A DNA stretch of 64,000 bases from Beijerinckia sp. 28-YEA-48 (GCF_900104955.1 NZ_FNSI01000001.1:1646001-1710000), one strand, 5' to 3'. Numbered from the stretch's first letter, positions 42,601 to 51,242 are shown. Translations and numbers: made by a program. The notes: generated by a model not told the origin, from the letters alone.

Positions 42601-45600
42601 CCCGTCGTCGCGGTCACAGGACCGACCGTCTTCACCGTCGTAGAACCCGCCCCGAAAGTCTCCGCATCGATGCCAAAGCGCGCGTCAATCGCGCCATTAG
42701 CCGTCACGTTGACATTGCCGGTTGCGGCCCCTGCGAGGATCGCGCCGACGATGCCGGCGTTGCCCGCCTTGATGTCGCCGTTCGCCACGATCGTCACATT
42801 GGCGCTCGTCGAGCTCGTCTGGACATCGATGCCGTCCTTGCCCGCGGTCAGCGCCGTCACCGCACCCGTCGTGACGCTGATATCGCCGCCAGCAGCGGTG
42901 TCGCGCACCACGATGCCCTCGCCCGCCGTCGAACTGCTGGCGCCAGAGATGTTGACCGTGACCGTGCCCGAACCATCGTTCTGAATGTTCGCCGCATCGC
43001 CCGTGCCGCCGACGAAGCCACCGGTGCCCGTGACCGAGATATTGCCCGTGCCTCCGAAGCCGCCGACCAAGGTCAGGCCACGCGTCGCGCCCGTCACGGT
43101 GCCGGCCACTTGCACGTCCACCGCGCCCTTGCCTGTCGCAATGATGCCTTCGGCAAAAGTACCCGTCACCGTCCCGCCAGTGATAACCGTGATCGCGCCC
43201 GTGCCGCTATTGCTCGCCTCAATACCCGTCGTGCCAGAGACATTGCCGTTGGCCGTCACAGAGATCGTGCCTGGAGCCGCCGCATTATTCTGACGCGCGA
43301 CGATCGCCGTATTGCCCGTCGAACTCACCGCACCCGTCGTCACCGACACATTGCCACCCGTCGCCAACGCAAACACGCCATTGCCCGTCGTCGCCGTCAC
43401 GGGGCCAACCGTCTTCACCGTCGTCGTACCAGTGCCAAAGTTCTCAGCATCAACACCAAAGCGCGCGTCGATCGCGCCATTGGCCGTGATATCGATGTTG
43501 CCCGTCCCAACGGCTGGGAAGATCGCACCGACGATGCCGGCATTGCCCGCCTTGATGTCGCCGTTCGCCACGATCGTCACATTGGCGCTCGTAGAACTCG
43601 TCTGGACGTCGATACCGTCCTTGCCCGCGGTCAGCGCCGTCACCGCCCCCGTGGTGACACTGATGGCGCCGCCAGCAGCGGTGTCACGCACCAGGATGCC
43701 CTCACCCGCCGTCGAACTGCTGGCGCCCGAGATATTGACTGTAACCGTGCCCGAACCATCGTTCTGAATGTTCGCCGCATCGCCGGTTCCGCCGACGAAG
43801 CCACCGGTGCCCGTGACCGAGATATTGCCCGTGCCGCCGGTACCACCGACCAAGGTCAAGCCACGCGTCGCGCCCGTCACGGTGCCAGCCACCTGCACGT
43901 CCACCGCACCCTTGCCTGTCGCAATGATGCCTTCGGCAAAAGTACCCGTCACCGTGCCACCAGTGATAACCGTGATCGCGCCCGTACCGCTGTTGGTTGC
44001 CTCAATACCCGTCGTGCCCGAAACATTGCCGTTGGTCGTCACGCTGATCGTGCCTGGAGCCGCCGCACTGGTCTGACGCGCGACGATCGCTGTATTGCCC
44101 GTCGAGTTCACCGCCCCCGTCGTCACCGACACGTTGCCGCCCGTGCTCTGCGCGAAGACACCGGTGCCCGTCGTCGCCGTCACCGGGCCGACCGTCTTCA
44201 CCGTCGTAGAACCCGTGCCGAAGTTCTCTGCGTCAACACCAAAGCGCGCGTCGATCGCGCCGTTCGCTGTGATGTTGATATTGCCCGTGCCGACAGCCGG
44301 GAAGATCGCACCGACGATGCCGGCGTTGCCCGCCTTGATGTCGCCGTTCGCCACGATCGTTACATTGGCGCTCGTCGAGCTCGTCTGGACATCGATGCCG
44401 TCCTTGCCCGCGGTCAGTGCCGTCACCGCACCCGTCGTGACGCTGATATTGCCGCCCGCGGCGGTGTCACGCACCAGGATGCCCTCGCCCGCTGTCGAAC
44501 TGCTGGCGCCAGAGATGTTGACCGTGACCGTGCCCGAACCATCGTTCTGAATGTTCGCCGCATCGCCCGTGCCGCCGACGAAGCCGCCTGTGCCCGTCAC
44601 CGAGATATTGCCCGTGCCACCGGTACCACCGACCAAGGTCAGGCCACGCGTCGCGCCCGTCACGGTGCCAGCCACCTGCACGTCCACCGCGCCCTTGCCT
44701 GTCGCAATGATGCCTTCGGCAAAAGTACCCGTCACCGTCCCGCCAGTGATAACCGTGATCGCGCCCGTACCGCTGTTGGTTGCCTCAATACCCGTCGTGC
44801 CCGAAACATTGCCGTTGGCCGTCACGCCGATCGTGCCTGGGCCCGCCGCACTATTCTGACGCGCGACGATCGCCGTATTGCCCGTCGAGCTCACCGCCCC
44901 CGTCGTCACCGACACGTTGCCGCCCGTGCTCTGCGCGAAGACACCGGTGCCCGTCGTCGCCGTCACCGGGCCGACCGTCTTCACCGTCGTCGAACCCGTA
45001 CCGAAGTTCTCTGCGTCAACACCAAAGCGCGCATCGATCGCGCCGTTCGCCGTGATGTCGATGTTGCCCGTGCCTACAGCCGGAAAGATCGCGCCGACGA
45101 TGCCGGCATTGCCCGCCTTGATGTCGCCGTTCGCCACGATGGTGACATTGGCGCTCGTCGAACTCGTCTGGACGTCGATACCATCCTTGCCCGCGGTCAG
45201 CGCCGTCACCGCGCCCGTTGTGACGCTGATATTGCCGCCCGCAGCGGTGTCACGCACCACGATGCCTTCGCCGGCCACCGCGATAACATTGCCGGTGATA
45301 TTGATATTGGTCGTCCCAGCGCCATTCTGTGACACATCGAAGGCGTTGCCGACGCCGTTATTGATGATCGCGCCGCCAGTATAGATGATTGGCCCCCCCG
45401 TGGCGGTGACGCTTAGCGCCGCCGTGCCACCGGCGGTTGGGGTGTTGCCAGCATCGACGCTAATCGTGCCGCCATTGGTAACCGTAACGCCGCCGTTAGC
45501 GACATTGCTTATCGCTAGGCCGAATCCGCTGACCGCCGCGCCAGGGTCGATCGTGAGCTGGACTGGGACTGCCAAATTACCCACATAATTTCGATCGTTG

Positions 45601-45833
45601 GGCGGAGCGGTCGGAAAACTCGTGTCAGTCGTGGAGGTCGTGTCACACTGCACGGTAGTGGCGCCGACCACGCAGGCCGCCTCTGCGTCTGGCGAGAAGA
45701 GAAAAGCCGAGCCTGCGAAGGCGACGATGCCAACGGCGGATCGCATCGCAAACCGACTGGTCTGTGAGAGGAAGCGCGCACGCAAATGAGCAACTGGGCA
45801 AGCTTCGCCTGCCGAAAAAGCGTAAAATCTCAT
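39696..45833 (-). CDS. Giant autotransporter with five tandem 261-residue repeats
   Basis: A 2045-residue protein. The N-terminus is a long signal peptide with an extended leader (to about residue 52, ending PDAEA-A). The passenger has five copies of a 261-residue unit rich in Gly, Thr, Val and Asn, each with GDIKAGNAGIVGAI, GAIDARFG, GTGVFA or GNGVFA, GNVSGT and VQVAGTVTGATRG, typical of right-handed beta-helix passengers. The C-terminal beta-barrel domain starts around SALDRLRSAFG (about residue 1750) and ends in the aromatic KANLAVKF expected for outer-membrane insertion. It should be a type Va surface or secreted adhesin-like protein. No protease motif is seen. The gene sits alone with an 18-bp palindrome upstream. 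Confidence 0.92.
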   Translation of the reverse strand: MRFYAFSAGEACPVAHLRARFLSQTSRFAMRSAVGIVAFAGSAFLFSPDAEAACVVGATTVQCDTTSTTDTSFPTAPPNDRNYVGNLAVPVQLTIDPGAAVSGFGLAISNVANGGVTVTNGGTISVDAGNTPTAGGTAALSVTATGGPIIYTGGAIINNGVGNAFDVSQNGAGTTNINITGNVIAVAGEGIVVRDTAAGGNISVTTGAVTALTAGKDGIDVQTSSTSANVTIVANGDIKAGNAGIVGAIFPAVGTGNIDITANGAIDARFGVDAENFGTGSTTVKTVGPVTATTGTGVFAQSTGGNVSVTTGAVSSTGNTAIVARQNSAAGPGTIGVTANGNVSGTTGIEATNSGTGAITVITGGTVTGTFAEGIIATGKGAVDVQVAGTVTGATRGLTLVGGTGGTGNISVTGTGGFVGGTGDAANIQNDGSGTVTVNISGASSSTAGEGILVRDTAAGGNISVTTGAVTALTAGKDGIDVQTSSTSANVTIVANGDIKAGNAGIVGAIFPAVGTGNINITANGAIDARFGVDAENFGTGSTTVKTVGPVTATTGTGVFAQSTGGNVSVTTGAVNSTGNTAIVARQTSAAAPGTISVTTNGNVSGTTGIEATNSGTGAITVITGGTVTGTFAEGIIATGKGAVDVQVAGTVTGATRGLTLVGGTGGTGNISVTGTGGFVGGTGDAANIQNDGSGTVTVNISGASSSTAGEGILVRDTAAGGAISVTTGAVTALTAGKDGIDVQTSSTSANVTIVANGDIKAGNAGIVGAIFPAVGTGNIDITANGAIDARFGVDAENFGTGTTTVKTVGPVTATTGNGVFALATGGNVSVTTGAVSSTGNTAIVARQNNAAAPGTISVTANGNVSGTTGIEASNSGTGAITVITGGTVTGTFAEGIIATGKGAVDVQVAGTVTGATRGLTLVGGFGGTGNISVTGTGGFVGGTGDAANIQNDGSGTVTVNISGASSSTAGEGIVVRDTAAGGDISVTTGAVTALTAGKDGIDVQTSSTSANVTIVANGDIKAGNAGIVGAILAGAATGNVNVTANGAIDARFGIDAETFGAGSTTVKTVGPVTATTGNGVFALATGGNVSVTTGAVSSTGNTAIVARQTSAAAPGTISVTTNGNVSGTTGIEATNSGTGAITVITGGTVTGTFAEGIIATGKGAVDVQVAGTVTGATRGLTLVGGTGGTGNISVTGTGGFVGGTGDAANIQNNGLGTVAVNISGASSSTAGAGIVVRDTPAGGDINVTTGAVTALTVGKNGIDVQAQSTAGNVTIVANGDIKAGNAGIVGAILAGGATGNVNVTANGAIDARFGIDAENFGAGSTTVKTVGPVTTTTGNGVFALATGGNVSVTTGAVSSTSSAAIFAQQVSGAGAGTVAVTTNGNVSGTIGINALNLGTGAISVIANSTVTGTAAAGINATGNGAVDVQVAGTVTGATRGVNLFGGAGTITVSSSGAIRNLSGLSTDAAIQATAATMTLTNAGSIVGTVQFTGAATQFLNNGSWNSAGGTSDFGGGASTLINTGTVVGGSSAGVAQMTQWSNLAQFTNQGLLTMIDGGAGDMIRQTGGNATFAAGSTLAIDINAAGQADRFSTSGTATITGSILRVNAPGGFAASGTRYTVLTADSGLTGQYGSLTGDISTAFLRLVDVYDANNAYLDVQKYRNFADAGWTPNQISTGRGLDSLAPGQLANAVGGLATDAQARAAFDQLSGEAHASMSTALVEDSRFVRGSALDRLRSAFGAPGAASVPVMSYAPGGPTSVKIAPVERFAIWGQAYGSWGRWNGDGNAARLNRSTGGFTVGVDTPDFGTIAMPVRVGLLAGYSNTSFNAGSRTSSGSSDNYHMGAYAGTQWGAFGFRAGVVHTWHDIRTSRSVAFMGFNDSLRGSYDARTTQVFGDLGYRIDAGRFGFEPFANLAYVNLRTNGFREMGGAAALTSQGRTSSVTFSTLGLRASSQFDLGGMALTARGTLGWRHAFGAVTPQAVFAFAGGAPFAISGIAIARDAAVVEAGLDLMLTPAAMLGISYSGQFARTANDQSLKANLAVKF
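41470..45280 (-). repeat. Five tandem 783-bp coding repeats in the autotransporter gene
   Basis: The same 783-bp unit (261 codons) recurs five times, marked by identical motifs spaced exactly 783 bp apart (for example near 42202, 42985, 43768 and 44551). The unit nearest the C-terminus (about 41470-42110) is the most diverged. Variation between units is mosaic. Edges are approximate. Confidence 0.9.
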
Positions 45834-46020
45834 AATACCCTGCCCCTCTGGGTATAAAACTCACGCGTCTAACACTTTAGCTTATTCACTGTCGTACAAC
45901 GATAGACTTAAGTTTGAGGTCTTCATCAACGGCTAAAAGCAGACTTTTCACCGCGGACGCGCCCTTAAAACGCTTTGAACTCAACCAGATTCGCAATAGC
46001 GGACGGGAGTGCCCGGATAA

Positions 46021-46038
46021 ATATGGCATATGCCATAT
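46021..46038. promoter_or_regulatory. Perfect 18-bp palindrome between the autotransporter and LuxR genes
   Basis: ATATGGCATATGCCATAT is a perfect palindrome in the 293-bp gap (45834-46126), 188 bp upstream of the autotransporter start and 89 bp past the end of the LuxR-type gene. It is likely a binding site of a dimeric regulator. The rest of the gap holds no gene. Confidence 0.6.
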
Positions 46039-46126
46039 GCCGACCAATGAATGGCTGGCTGTTACTGACAGGATACAACTGTAACGCCTAACATTCAAAG
46101 AAAGATTGATGAACTATTGCAGATCC

Positions 46127-47251
46127 TTAAGCGAGGAACCGAATGGAGTTCAACAGCGCAACAAGTTGGCTCTGCTGTCGCGTCTCGGTTTTGCGAAAAA
46201 TTCTCTCAAGGTGAATGCGCGCGGTACCGAAGACGATGTTTTCCTTGATGGCCGTTTCCTTCAAGGACAATCCACTTGCCAGCGATAGCGCAATAGAAGC
46301 CTCTTTCGCTGTCAATCCGAAGGTTTCGCGCAACTGATCGTGCAGGACGGGCGAGAAAGCGGACTTCGATTCGCGCGCCAGCACAACCGCGCAAGGTCCG
46401 GCCGACAGGCCGAACATTCCGCCGCTGGGTAACAATCCAATCGACAAAGCCAGCTGGTCGCCGCGCTCCGCCCTGACGATGAGATCAGCGCCCAAACCTG
46501 GCAGCTCGCCTTCGTGCACCCGGCAGACCCGCCCGACCACCTGTAGCAGCGTGTTGGTTTGCGCGGGATCGCAGGCCGCCAAATGTCCGGCGCGCGCGGT
46601 CAATGCACATATCGGCTGCGACAAAAGTGTTTGCGCGGCGGCATTCATCTCAAGAATGCGCAGGCGCGTGTCGAGCACGAAGCCAGCGAAGGGCAGATGA
46701 GCGAACAGCGATCGAGACGCCTGCCGCGCCTTAAAGTGCTCGCTCAATCTGGTGGCGCGTTGCAGATGCGGTGCGACCAGGGCGAGCATGGCATGATCGT
46801 CGACGTCGAACACCGGCTGATCGCGACCACGCTGCACGTCGAAGAATGCAAAGCGCTTTCCCGACATCTGAAGATTGCAGCCCATGCCATCGTACATGTC
46901 CTGCGGCGCCATCCATTCGTTCCAGATGGCTGTGCCCTGCAAGCGATCCCGGCCAAGCAGTTGGGCATCGCCGAACACCCGGCCGATCGGCATGCTAGTG
47001 CGTGGCATAATCAGTTCATTGATCGGGAACTGCACGGGAAGAAGCGCATTCCAACTCGGATCGGAGCCAGGCGAGAAGAAAATGCTGTCCTCGAACCGAC
47101 CCAAGTCCATATTGACGAGACAGGCCTTAGAGCCGTGAAAAGTGGCCTGCAACTGCAAGATTGCGTCAAGCCAGACCGACGGATCATAGGCCGCGTCATA
47201 GATGCGGCCTATCGCGGCGGATAGGGTCTCGTGGGAAATGGAATATCCCAT
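46127..47251 (-). CDS. LuxR family (C-terminal HTH) transcriptional regulator
   Basis: A 374-residue protein with a LuxR-type helix-turn-helix at the C-terminus (FGLTAKEASIALSLASGLSL and then KENIVFGTARIHLERIFRKT, about residues 305-365). The N-terminal 200 residues form a sensor-like domain and a PAS-like part (FAGFVLDTRLRILEMNAAAQ). Proteins of this build act as orphan regulators in alphaproteobacteria. ATG 47251 is preferred over TTG at 47272. It is upstream of the autotransporter gene on the same strand, separated by a palindrome, and may regulate it. Effector unknown. Confidence 0.85.
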   Translation of the reverse strand: MGYSISHETLSAAIGRIYDAAYDPSVWLDAILQLQATFHGSKACLVNMDLGRFEDSIFFSPGSDPSWNALLPVQFPINELIMPRTSMPIGRVFGDAQLLGRDRLQGTAIWNEWMAPQDMYDGMGCNLQMSGKRFAFFDVQRGRDQPVFDVDDHAMLALVAPHLQRATRLSEHFKARQASRSLFAHLPFAGFVLDTRLRILEMNAAAQTLLSQPICALTARAGHLAACDPAQTNTLLQVVGRVCRVHEGELPGLGADLIVRAERGDQLALSIGLLPSGGMFGLSAGPCAVVLARESKSAFSPVLHDQLRETFGLTAKEASIALSLASGLSLKETAIKENIVFGTARIHLERIFRKTETRQQSQLVALLNSIRFLA

Positions 47252-47380
47252 AAAGCCTTGCAATAAAAACAATCAGCGGGCGATGAATTTATCACAAGCC
47301 ACGACTAAAGCATCGGACAAACGTCGTATAAATACTTAAATAATAACACGATAGGCCAAGTCAGAGCTGACGAGCGGCCC

Positions 47381-48088
47381 TTAAGCGCTCGGCACGGCCG
47401 GATTGAGCTGCTCCATGACGCGCTTCTGCACCGAGGCGAGATGGGCGCGCATGGCGCGGTCGGCCGCTTCCGGATCACGCCGCGCGATGGCTTGCGCGAT
47501 GGCGCGATGCTCGTTGTCACGCACGGCGATGCGCTGGGGCGTGCTGGGACGATTGCTACTGCCAAGCCGCACGCGCGCATCGCTCGAAACCTGCCGCAGC
47601 AGGCTATAGAGCGAGGCGGCGAGTTTGTTGCCGGACGCGGCAGCGATCATTTTATGGAAGGTTACGTCCCAGGCGCCGCTGTCGACATCGTTCGCCGTGG
47701 TCGCCGCTTGTTCGATCCGCGCGATTTCCTGCGGCGAAGCTCGCAGCGCCGCCAACCGCGCTAGGAACGGCTCGATAGCGATGCGCATTTCGATCACTTC
47801 CATCGGATTGGTGGCCTGCACCAGGCTCTCGCCATTGTGGCCGACGAGCGGTTGGCGCTTGGCCCGCGCCGGCTCCAGCTCGCCCTGGGCGCGCAGGGAC
47901 TGCAAGGCGCGGCGCAACTGATGGCGCTTGACCGCGAGCGTCTCGGCCAGATCCCGTTCCGACGGCAGCTTCTTCTTGGCCACCACCATGGCGCGGATGG
48001 TCTCCTTCAGCTCTTCGATATCGTCATCCGGCTTCAGCGCGCGGGCGCGTTTGGAAGCAGAACGGGAGCTGGACACAATCGCTGTCAT
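47381..48088 (-). CDS. GntR family regulator, FCD effector domain
   Basis: A 235-residue regulator of the GntR/FadR type. The wHTH is at about residues 30-75 (KLPSERDLAETLAVKRHQLR and RALQSLRAQGELE), and the FCD effector domain follows (NPMEVIEMRIAIEPFLARLA, DVTFHKMIAAASGN, EHRAIAQAIARRDPEAADRA, with the metal-binding Asp/His pattern). It is divergent from the gentisate-like operon, with several palindromic sites in the gap. It likely represses that operon until an aromatic acid or its product binds. ATG 48088 is preferred because the longer frame has no ribosome site. Confidence 0.88.
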   Translation of the reverse strand: MTAIVSSSRSASKRARALKPDDDIEELKETIRAMVVAKKKLPSERDLAETLAVKRHQLRRALQSLRAQGELEPARAKRQPLVGHNGESLVQATNPMEVIEMRIAIEPFLARLAALRASPQEIARIEQAATTANDVDSGAWDVTFHKMIAAASGNKLAASLYSLLRQVSSDARVRLGSSNRPSTPQRIAVRDNEHRAIAQAIARRDPEAADRAMRAHLASVQKRVMEQLNPAVPSA

Positions 48089-48227
48089 GAAGACGGTCTT
48101 TGAACCTTGAGAAATTGAAGCCTGGAGCCGACCGGAATCGATCTCCGTTGAAATTAAAAGATCGGCGCAAAGCTGGACAGGCACGCTGGTGAACCTACCC
48201 CGCAATTTGTACATCGAGCGCCTCATT

Positions 48228-48254
48228 ATCTCAACCAAAAATTTTGGTTGAGAT
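48228..48254. promoter_or_regulatory. Perfect 27-bp palindrome upstream of the GntR gene
   Basis: ATCTCAACCAAAA (48228-48240), central A, TTTTGGTTGAGAT (48242-48254) are perfect 13-bp arms. It shares TTTTGGTTGA with the site at 48395-48410. Probably an operator for the GntR regulator, acting on its own gene. Confidence 0.7.
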
Positions 48255-48376
48255 TACGAAAAACAACTCAGCAACATTTTCATTTGCCGAAATAGCGCTG
48301 AAACACCGATATTTTATGGTTTTGCATCGCATCAATGCAATGTGCACTGCAATGATGCACAGGCGTCCAACATTTG

Positions 48377-48391
48377 ACCAATACGATTGGT
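48377..48391. promoter_or_regulatory. Third GntR-type site
   Basis: ACCAAT (48377-48382), ACG, ATTGGT (48386-48391) is a 15-bp symmetric site close to the 48395-48410 site. Together they place two operator-like elements 75-89 bp upstream of the gentisate-like gene start. Confidence 0.5.
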
Positions 48392-48394
48392 TAT

Positions 48395-48410
48395 TTTTGG
48401 TTGACCAAAA
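48395..48410. promoter_or_regulatory. GntR/FadR-type operator ahead of the gentisate-like operon
   Basis: TTTTGGT (48395-48401), TG, ACCAAAA (48404-48410) fits the TGGT-N2-ACCA operator type of FadR-like GntR regulators. It is 55 bp before the gentisate-like gene start at 48466. Confidence 0.7.
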
Positions 48411-48465
48411 CTGGTTGCGTGAACTAGCCTGACGTCATTCAGCGAGAGGCTAACGGGAGGCCCGC

Positions 48466-49611
48466 ATGTCCAGCACTGTTCTGTTGCGCAACCGTGATGT
48501 GGAACTGAAGGCGCTTTACGACGATGTCGCCGCCAACCACATGTTCCCCTTCTGGGCGACGTCAGCCGACGTCGCCCACGACGAAATCAAACAGCTCATG
48601 GCCAGTCCAAAGGCCGTGCCCTATGTCTGGCGCTGCGCCGAGGATATCGAGCCGATCCTCAATCGCGCCGTCGAACTCATCACCATGGACGATTCCGAGC
48701 GCCGCTCGCTCGTGCTGGTCAATCCGGGCCTGGCGCCGCGCCGCGCCACCGTCTCGACCATGTACACAGCCTATCGGCTGAACGATGCCAACGAGATCAT
48801 GCCGCCGCACAAGCATTCGCCAAGCGCCGTGCGCTTCGGCCTCAAGGGCCAGGGCAATTTCACTGGCGTCGATGGCGAGAACATGGTGTTTGGCCCCGGC
48901 GATCTGGTGCTGACGCCCAACGACACCTGGCATAACCACGGCACCGTCGGCAACGAACGCGCCCTCAACCTCTCGGTGCTCGACCTGCCGCTGGTCGAGA
49001 CCCTCAACGCCATCCATTTCGATCACGACTACCAGGAAGAGATCGACGGCAAGGTGGTGCATCTGAAGCAGCAGACCGAGCGCTTCACGCCCGACTATTC
49101 GCAGAAGACCTATGGCTATGGTGGATTGATGCCGCGCTTTGCCGGCAACAAGTCGCGCGGAGCGGGCTATTCCTCGCCGATGTTCCTCTACCGCTGGGAC
49201 ATGGTGCGCGAACTGCTGCACAAGCACCGCGAAAATCCGGGCGACGACCACGACGGCCTGATGGTTGAATATATCGACCCGACCACCGGCCAGCCGGTGT
49301 TCAAGACCATGACCTTCTTCGCCCAGATGCTGCATCCCGGCGGCAAGACCCTGCCCGTGCGCACGACATCGAGCCTGCTCGTCTCACCCTTCGAAGGCCA
49401 AGGCTATTCGATCGTCGATGGCAAGCGCATGGACTGGAAGGAATATGACACGCTGGCCATTCCTGGCGGCTCCTGGTTCGAGCACCACAACACCTCCGAC
49501 AAGGATCCGTTGGTTCTGTTCGTCGCCAGCGACGAGCCGACGCTGAAAAAACTCGATCTCTACAAGAAGTGGGGCAAGAGCGCCTCGGGCCAAGTCTCCG
49601 CACTGGCCTGA
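48466..49611 (+). CDS. Gentisate 1,2-dioxygenase-like bicupin
   Basis: A 381-residue bicupin. The first cupin has H115 and H117 (PPHKHSPSAVRFGLKGQG) and H156 (TWHNHGT), which are the iron ligands in gentisate 1,2-dioxygenases; the second cupin is at about 290-360 (LPVRTTSSLLVSPFEGQGYS and GSWFEHHN). These enzymes cleave gentisate or related hydroxybenzoates (salicylate and others) to ring-opened acids. ATG has GGGAGG upstream. It heads a plus-strand operon and is divergent from a GntR regulator with operators in between. No gentisate-pathway hydrolase (FAH) is in the window. Confidence 0.85.
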   Translation: MSSTVLLRNRDVELKALYDDVAANHMFPFWATSADVAHDEIKQLMASPKAVPYVWRCAEDIEPILNRAVELITMDDSERRSLVLVNPGLAPRRATVSTMYTAYRLNDANEIMPPHKHSPSAVRFGLKGQGNFTGVDGENMVFGPGDLVLTPNDTWHNHGTVGNERALNLSVLDLPLVETLNAIHFDHDYQEEIDGKVVHLKQQTERFTPDYSQKTYGYGGLMPRFAGNKSRGAGYSSPMFLYRWDMVRELLHKHRENPGDDHDGLMVEYIDPTTGQPVFKTMTFFAQMLHPGGKTLPVRTTSSLLVSPFEGQGYSIVDGKRMDWKEYDTLAIPGGSWFEHHNTSDKDPLVLFVASDEPTLKKLDLYKKWGKSASGQVSALA

Positions 49612-49673
49612 CGCCGATCTCTGGCCGGCGTCCACGCCGGCCTCCCCCGCAATACGAATGGCAGGAGTCCTCC

Positions 49674-50819
49674 GTGCTCGACAAACCGCAGCGCCAATCC
49701 AATACGACGCTTATTTCCCGCATCGAAACACCCGGCGGCGGCCAAGTCTGGGTCGAAGGCACGACGATGTATGTCGGGCATATGCGCCCGACGTCAGGCA
49801 CGACGATCATCGATGTCGCCGACCCACGCCATCCCAAGGTGATCGCCGAGATCGAGGTGCCGGCCGGCTGGCACTCGCACAAGGTGCGCGTCAAAGACAA
49901 CATCATGATCGTCAACCTCGAACGCTTCGGCAAGAACCAGCCTGGCGACATCGGCGGCGGCCTCAACATCTACGACGTGTCCAATCCGGCGCAACCGAAG
50001 CTGATCAGCGAATGGCGCACCCAGGGCGGCGGCGTGCATCGCTTCGATTACGACGGCCGCTACGCCTACATTTCCCCGACGGTCGAAGGCTATATCGGCA
50101 ATATCACGATGATCCTCGACCTGAAGGATCCGGCGCATCCGGTCGAGGTTGGCCGCTGGTGGATTCCTGGCCAGTGGCAGGCGGGCGGCGAAGCCTATCC
50201 CTGGGGCAATGACTGGCCGACGCCGCGTTGCCATCATCCGCTGCGCCATGGCGACCGGCTCTATGTGAGCTATTGGCACCATGGCTTCTTCATCCTCGAC
50301 ATTTCCGACATGTCGAAGCCGACGCTGGTGTCGGCCTACAACACCAGCCCGTCCTACCCGCACCCGACCCACACCTGCCTGGTGATGCCGAAACCCTTGA
50401 AGGGCCGCAACATCATGATCGTGGCGGATGAGGACGTGGCGAAGCTGTGGCCGTCACCGCCGTCCTTCACCTGGGTCTATGACATCACCAACGAGCGCCT
50501 GCCGGTGCCGATCTCGACCTTCCAGGTGCCGGGGCTCGATCCCGATGGCAAGGCGCAGCCGGCGATGACCGGTTGCCATCAGCCCTCCGAGCGGTTCTCC
50601 GGCACGATCGTGCCCTTCGCCTGGTTCGCGCAAGGGCTACGCATCGTCGATTTCGCCGACCCCTATCAGCCCAAGGAGATCGGCCACTACGTGCCGCCGG
50701 CGGCACCCGGCGCCGACCGTCCCTCCTCCAACGACGTCACCATGGACAGTCGCGGGCTCATCTATCTGGTCGATCGCGTCAGCGGCGTCGACATCATCGA
50801 AGCGGCGGCTTTTCGCTAA
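49674..50819 (+). CDS. LVIVD repeat protein
   Basis: A 381-residue beta-propeller-like protein. Repeats of the LVIVD type are seen as TTIIDVADPRHPKVIAEIEV, LNIYDVSNPAQPKLISEWRT, MILDLKDPAHPVEVGRWWIP, FILDISDMSKPTLVSAYNTS and LRIVDFADPYQPKEIGHYVP. No export signal is evident. The GTG start at 49674 has AGGAG, six bases upstream. It lies 62 bp after the dioxygenase gene; similar proteins are found in aromatic operons, but the role is unknown. Confidence 0.85.
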   Translation: MLDKPQRQSNTTLISRIETPGGGQVWVEGTTMYVGHMRPTSGTTIIDVADPRHPKVIAEIEVPAGWHSHKVRVKDNIMIVNLERFGKNQPGDIGGGLNIYDVSNPAQPKLISEWRTQGGGVHRFDYDGRYAYISPTVEGYIGNITMILDLKDPAHPVEVGRWWIPGQWQAGGEAYPWGNDWPTPRCHHPLRHGDRLYVSYWHHGFFILDISDMSKPTLVSAYNTSPSYPHPTHTCLVMPKPLKGRNIMIVADEDVAKLWPSPPSFTWVYDITNERLPVPISTFQVPGLDPDGKAQPAMTGCHQPSERFSGTIVPFAWFAQGLRIVDFADPYQPKEIGHYVPPAAPGADRPSSNDVTMDSRGLIYLVDRVSGVDIIEAAAFR

Positions 50820-50828
50820 GGACCTGTC

Positions 50829-51224
50829 ATGACTGAGACACGTAACGACGTCTATCCGATCGGCAATAAGAACCCGAACCTGCCCTTTCATCCCGCCGTG
50901 CGCGCCGGCGATTATATCTTCGTCTCCGGCCAGGTGGCGAAGGATGCCGACGGCAACATGGTCTCCGGCACGATCGAGGAAGAGACCGCCGCGACGATCG
51001 AATCCATCCAGCGCATCATCGCACTCGAAGGTGCGAGCCTCGCCGACGTAGTGCGCGCCACCACCTATCTCGAGGATACGCGCGACTTCGGCCGCTACAA
51101 CAAAGTGTTCGGCCAATATTTCAAGGACGCCATCCTCGCCCGCACCACCATCGAGGCGCGCGCGGTGATCAGCACCAAGATCGAGATCGAAGTCATCGTC
51201 TACAAGCCGATCAAGGACAAGTGA
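50829..51224 (+). CDS. RidA family protein (Rid/YjgF)
   Basis: A 131-residue RidA-type protein. NLPFHPAVRAGDYIFVSGQV, IEEETAATIESIQRIIALEG, VRATTYLEDTRDFGRYNKVF and ARTTIEARAVISTKIEIEVI are family features. The ARAVI motif places the residues that bind enamine/imine intermediates. Members deaminate reactive 2-aminoacrylate or act on catabolic intermediates. AAGGA is six bases before the ATG. It is the third gene of the gentisate-like operon. Confidence 0.9.
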   Translation: MTETRNDVYPIGNKNPNLPFHPAVRAGDYIFVSGQVAKDADGNMVSGTIEEETAATIESIQRIIALEGASLADVVRATTYLEDTRDFGRYNKVFGQYFKDAILARTTIEARAVISTKIEIEVIVYKPIKDK

Positions 51225-51242
51225 GCCGCACAGGGAGATGAA

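Noticed and set aside
41470-45280. Possibility that the 783-bp repeats form a CRISPR or non-coding array
   Set aside because: Units are far too long, in frame, and encode a continuous protein; not an array.
43110-45332. A 740-residue open frame on the plus strand across the autotransporter repeats
   Set aside because: It is the antisense of the repeat units and is Arg/His-rich with no known motif; the minus-strand gene has signal peptide and barrel. The same applies to the shorter antisense frames repeating every 783 bp.
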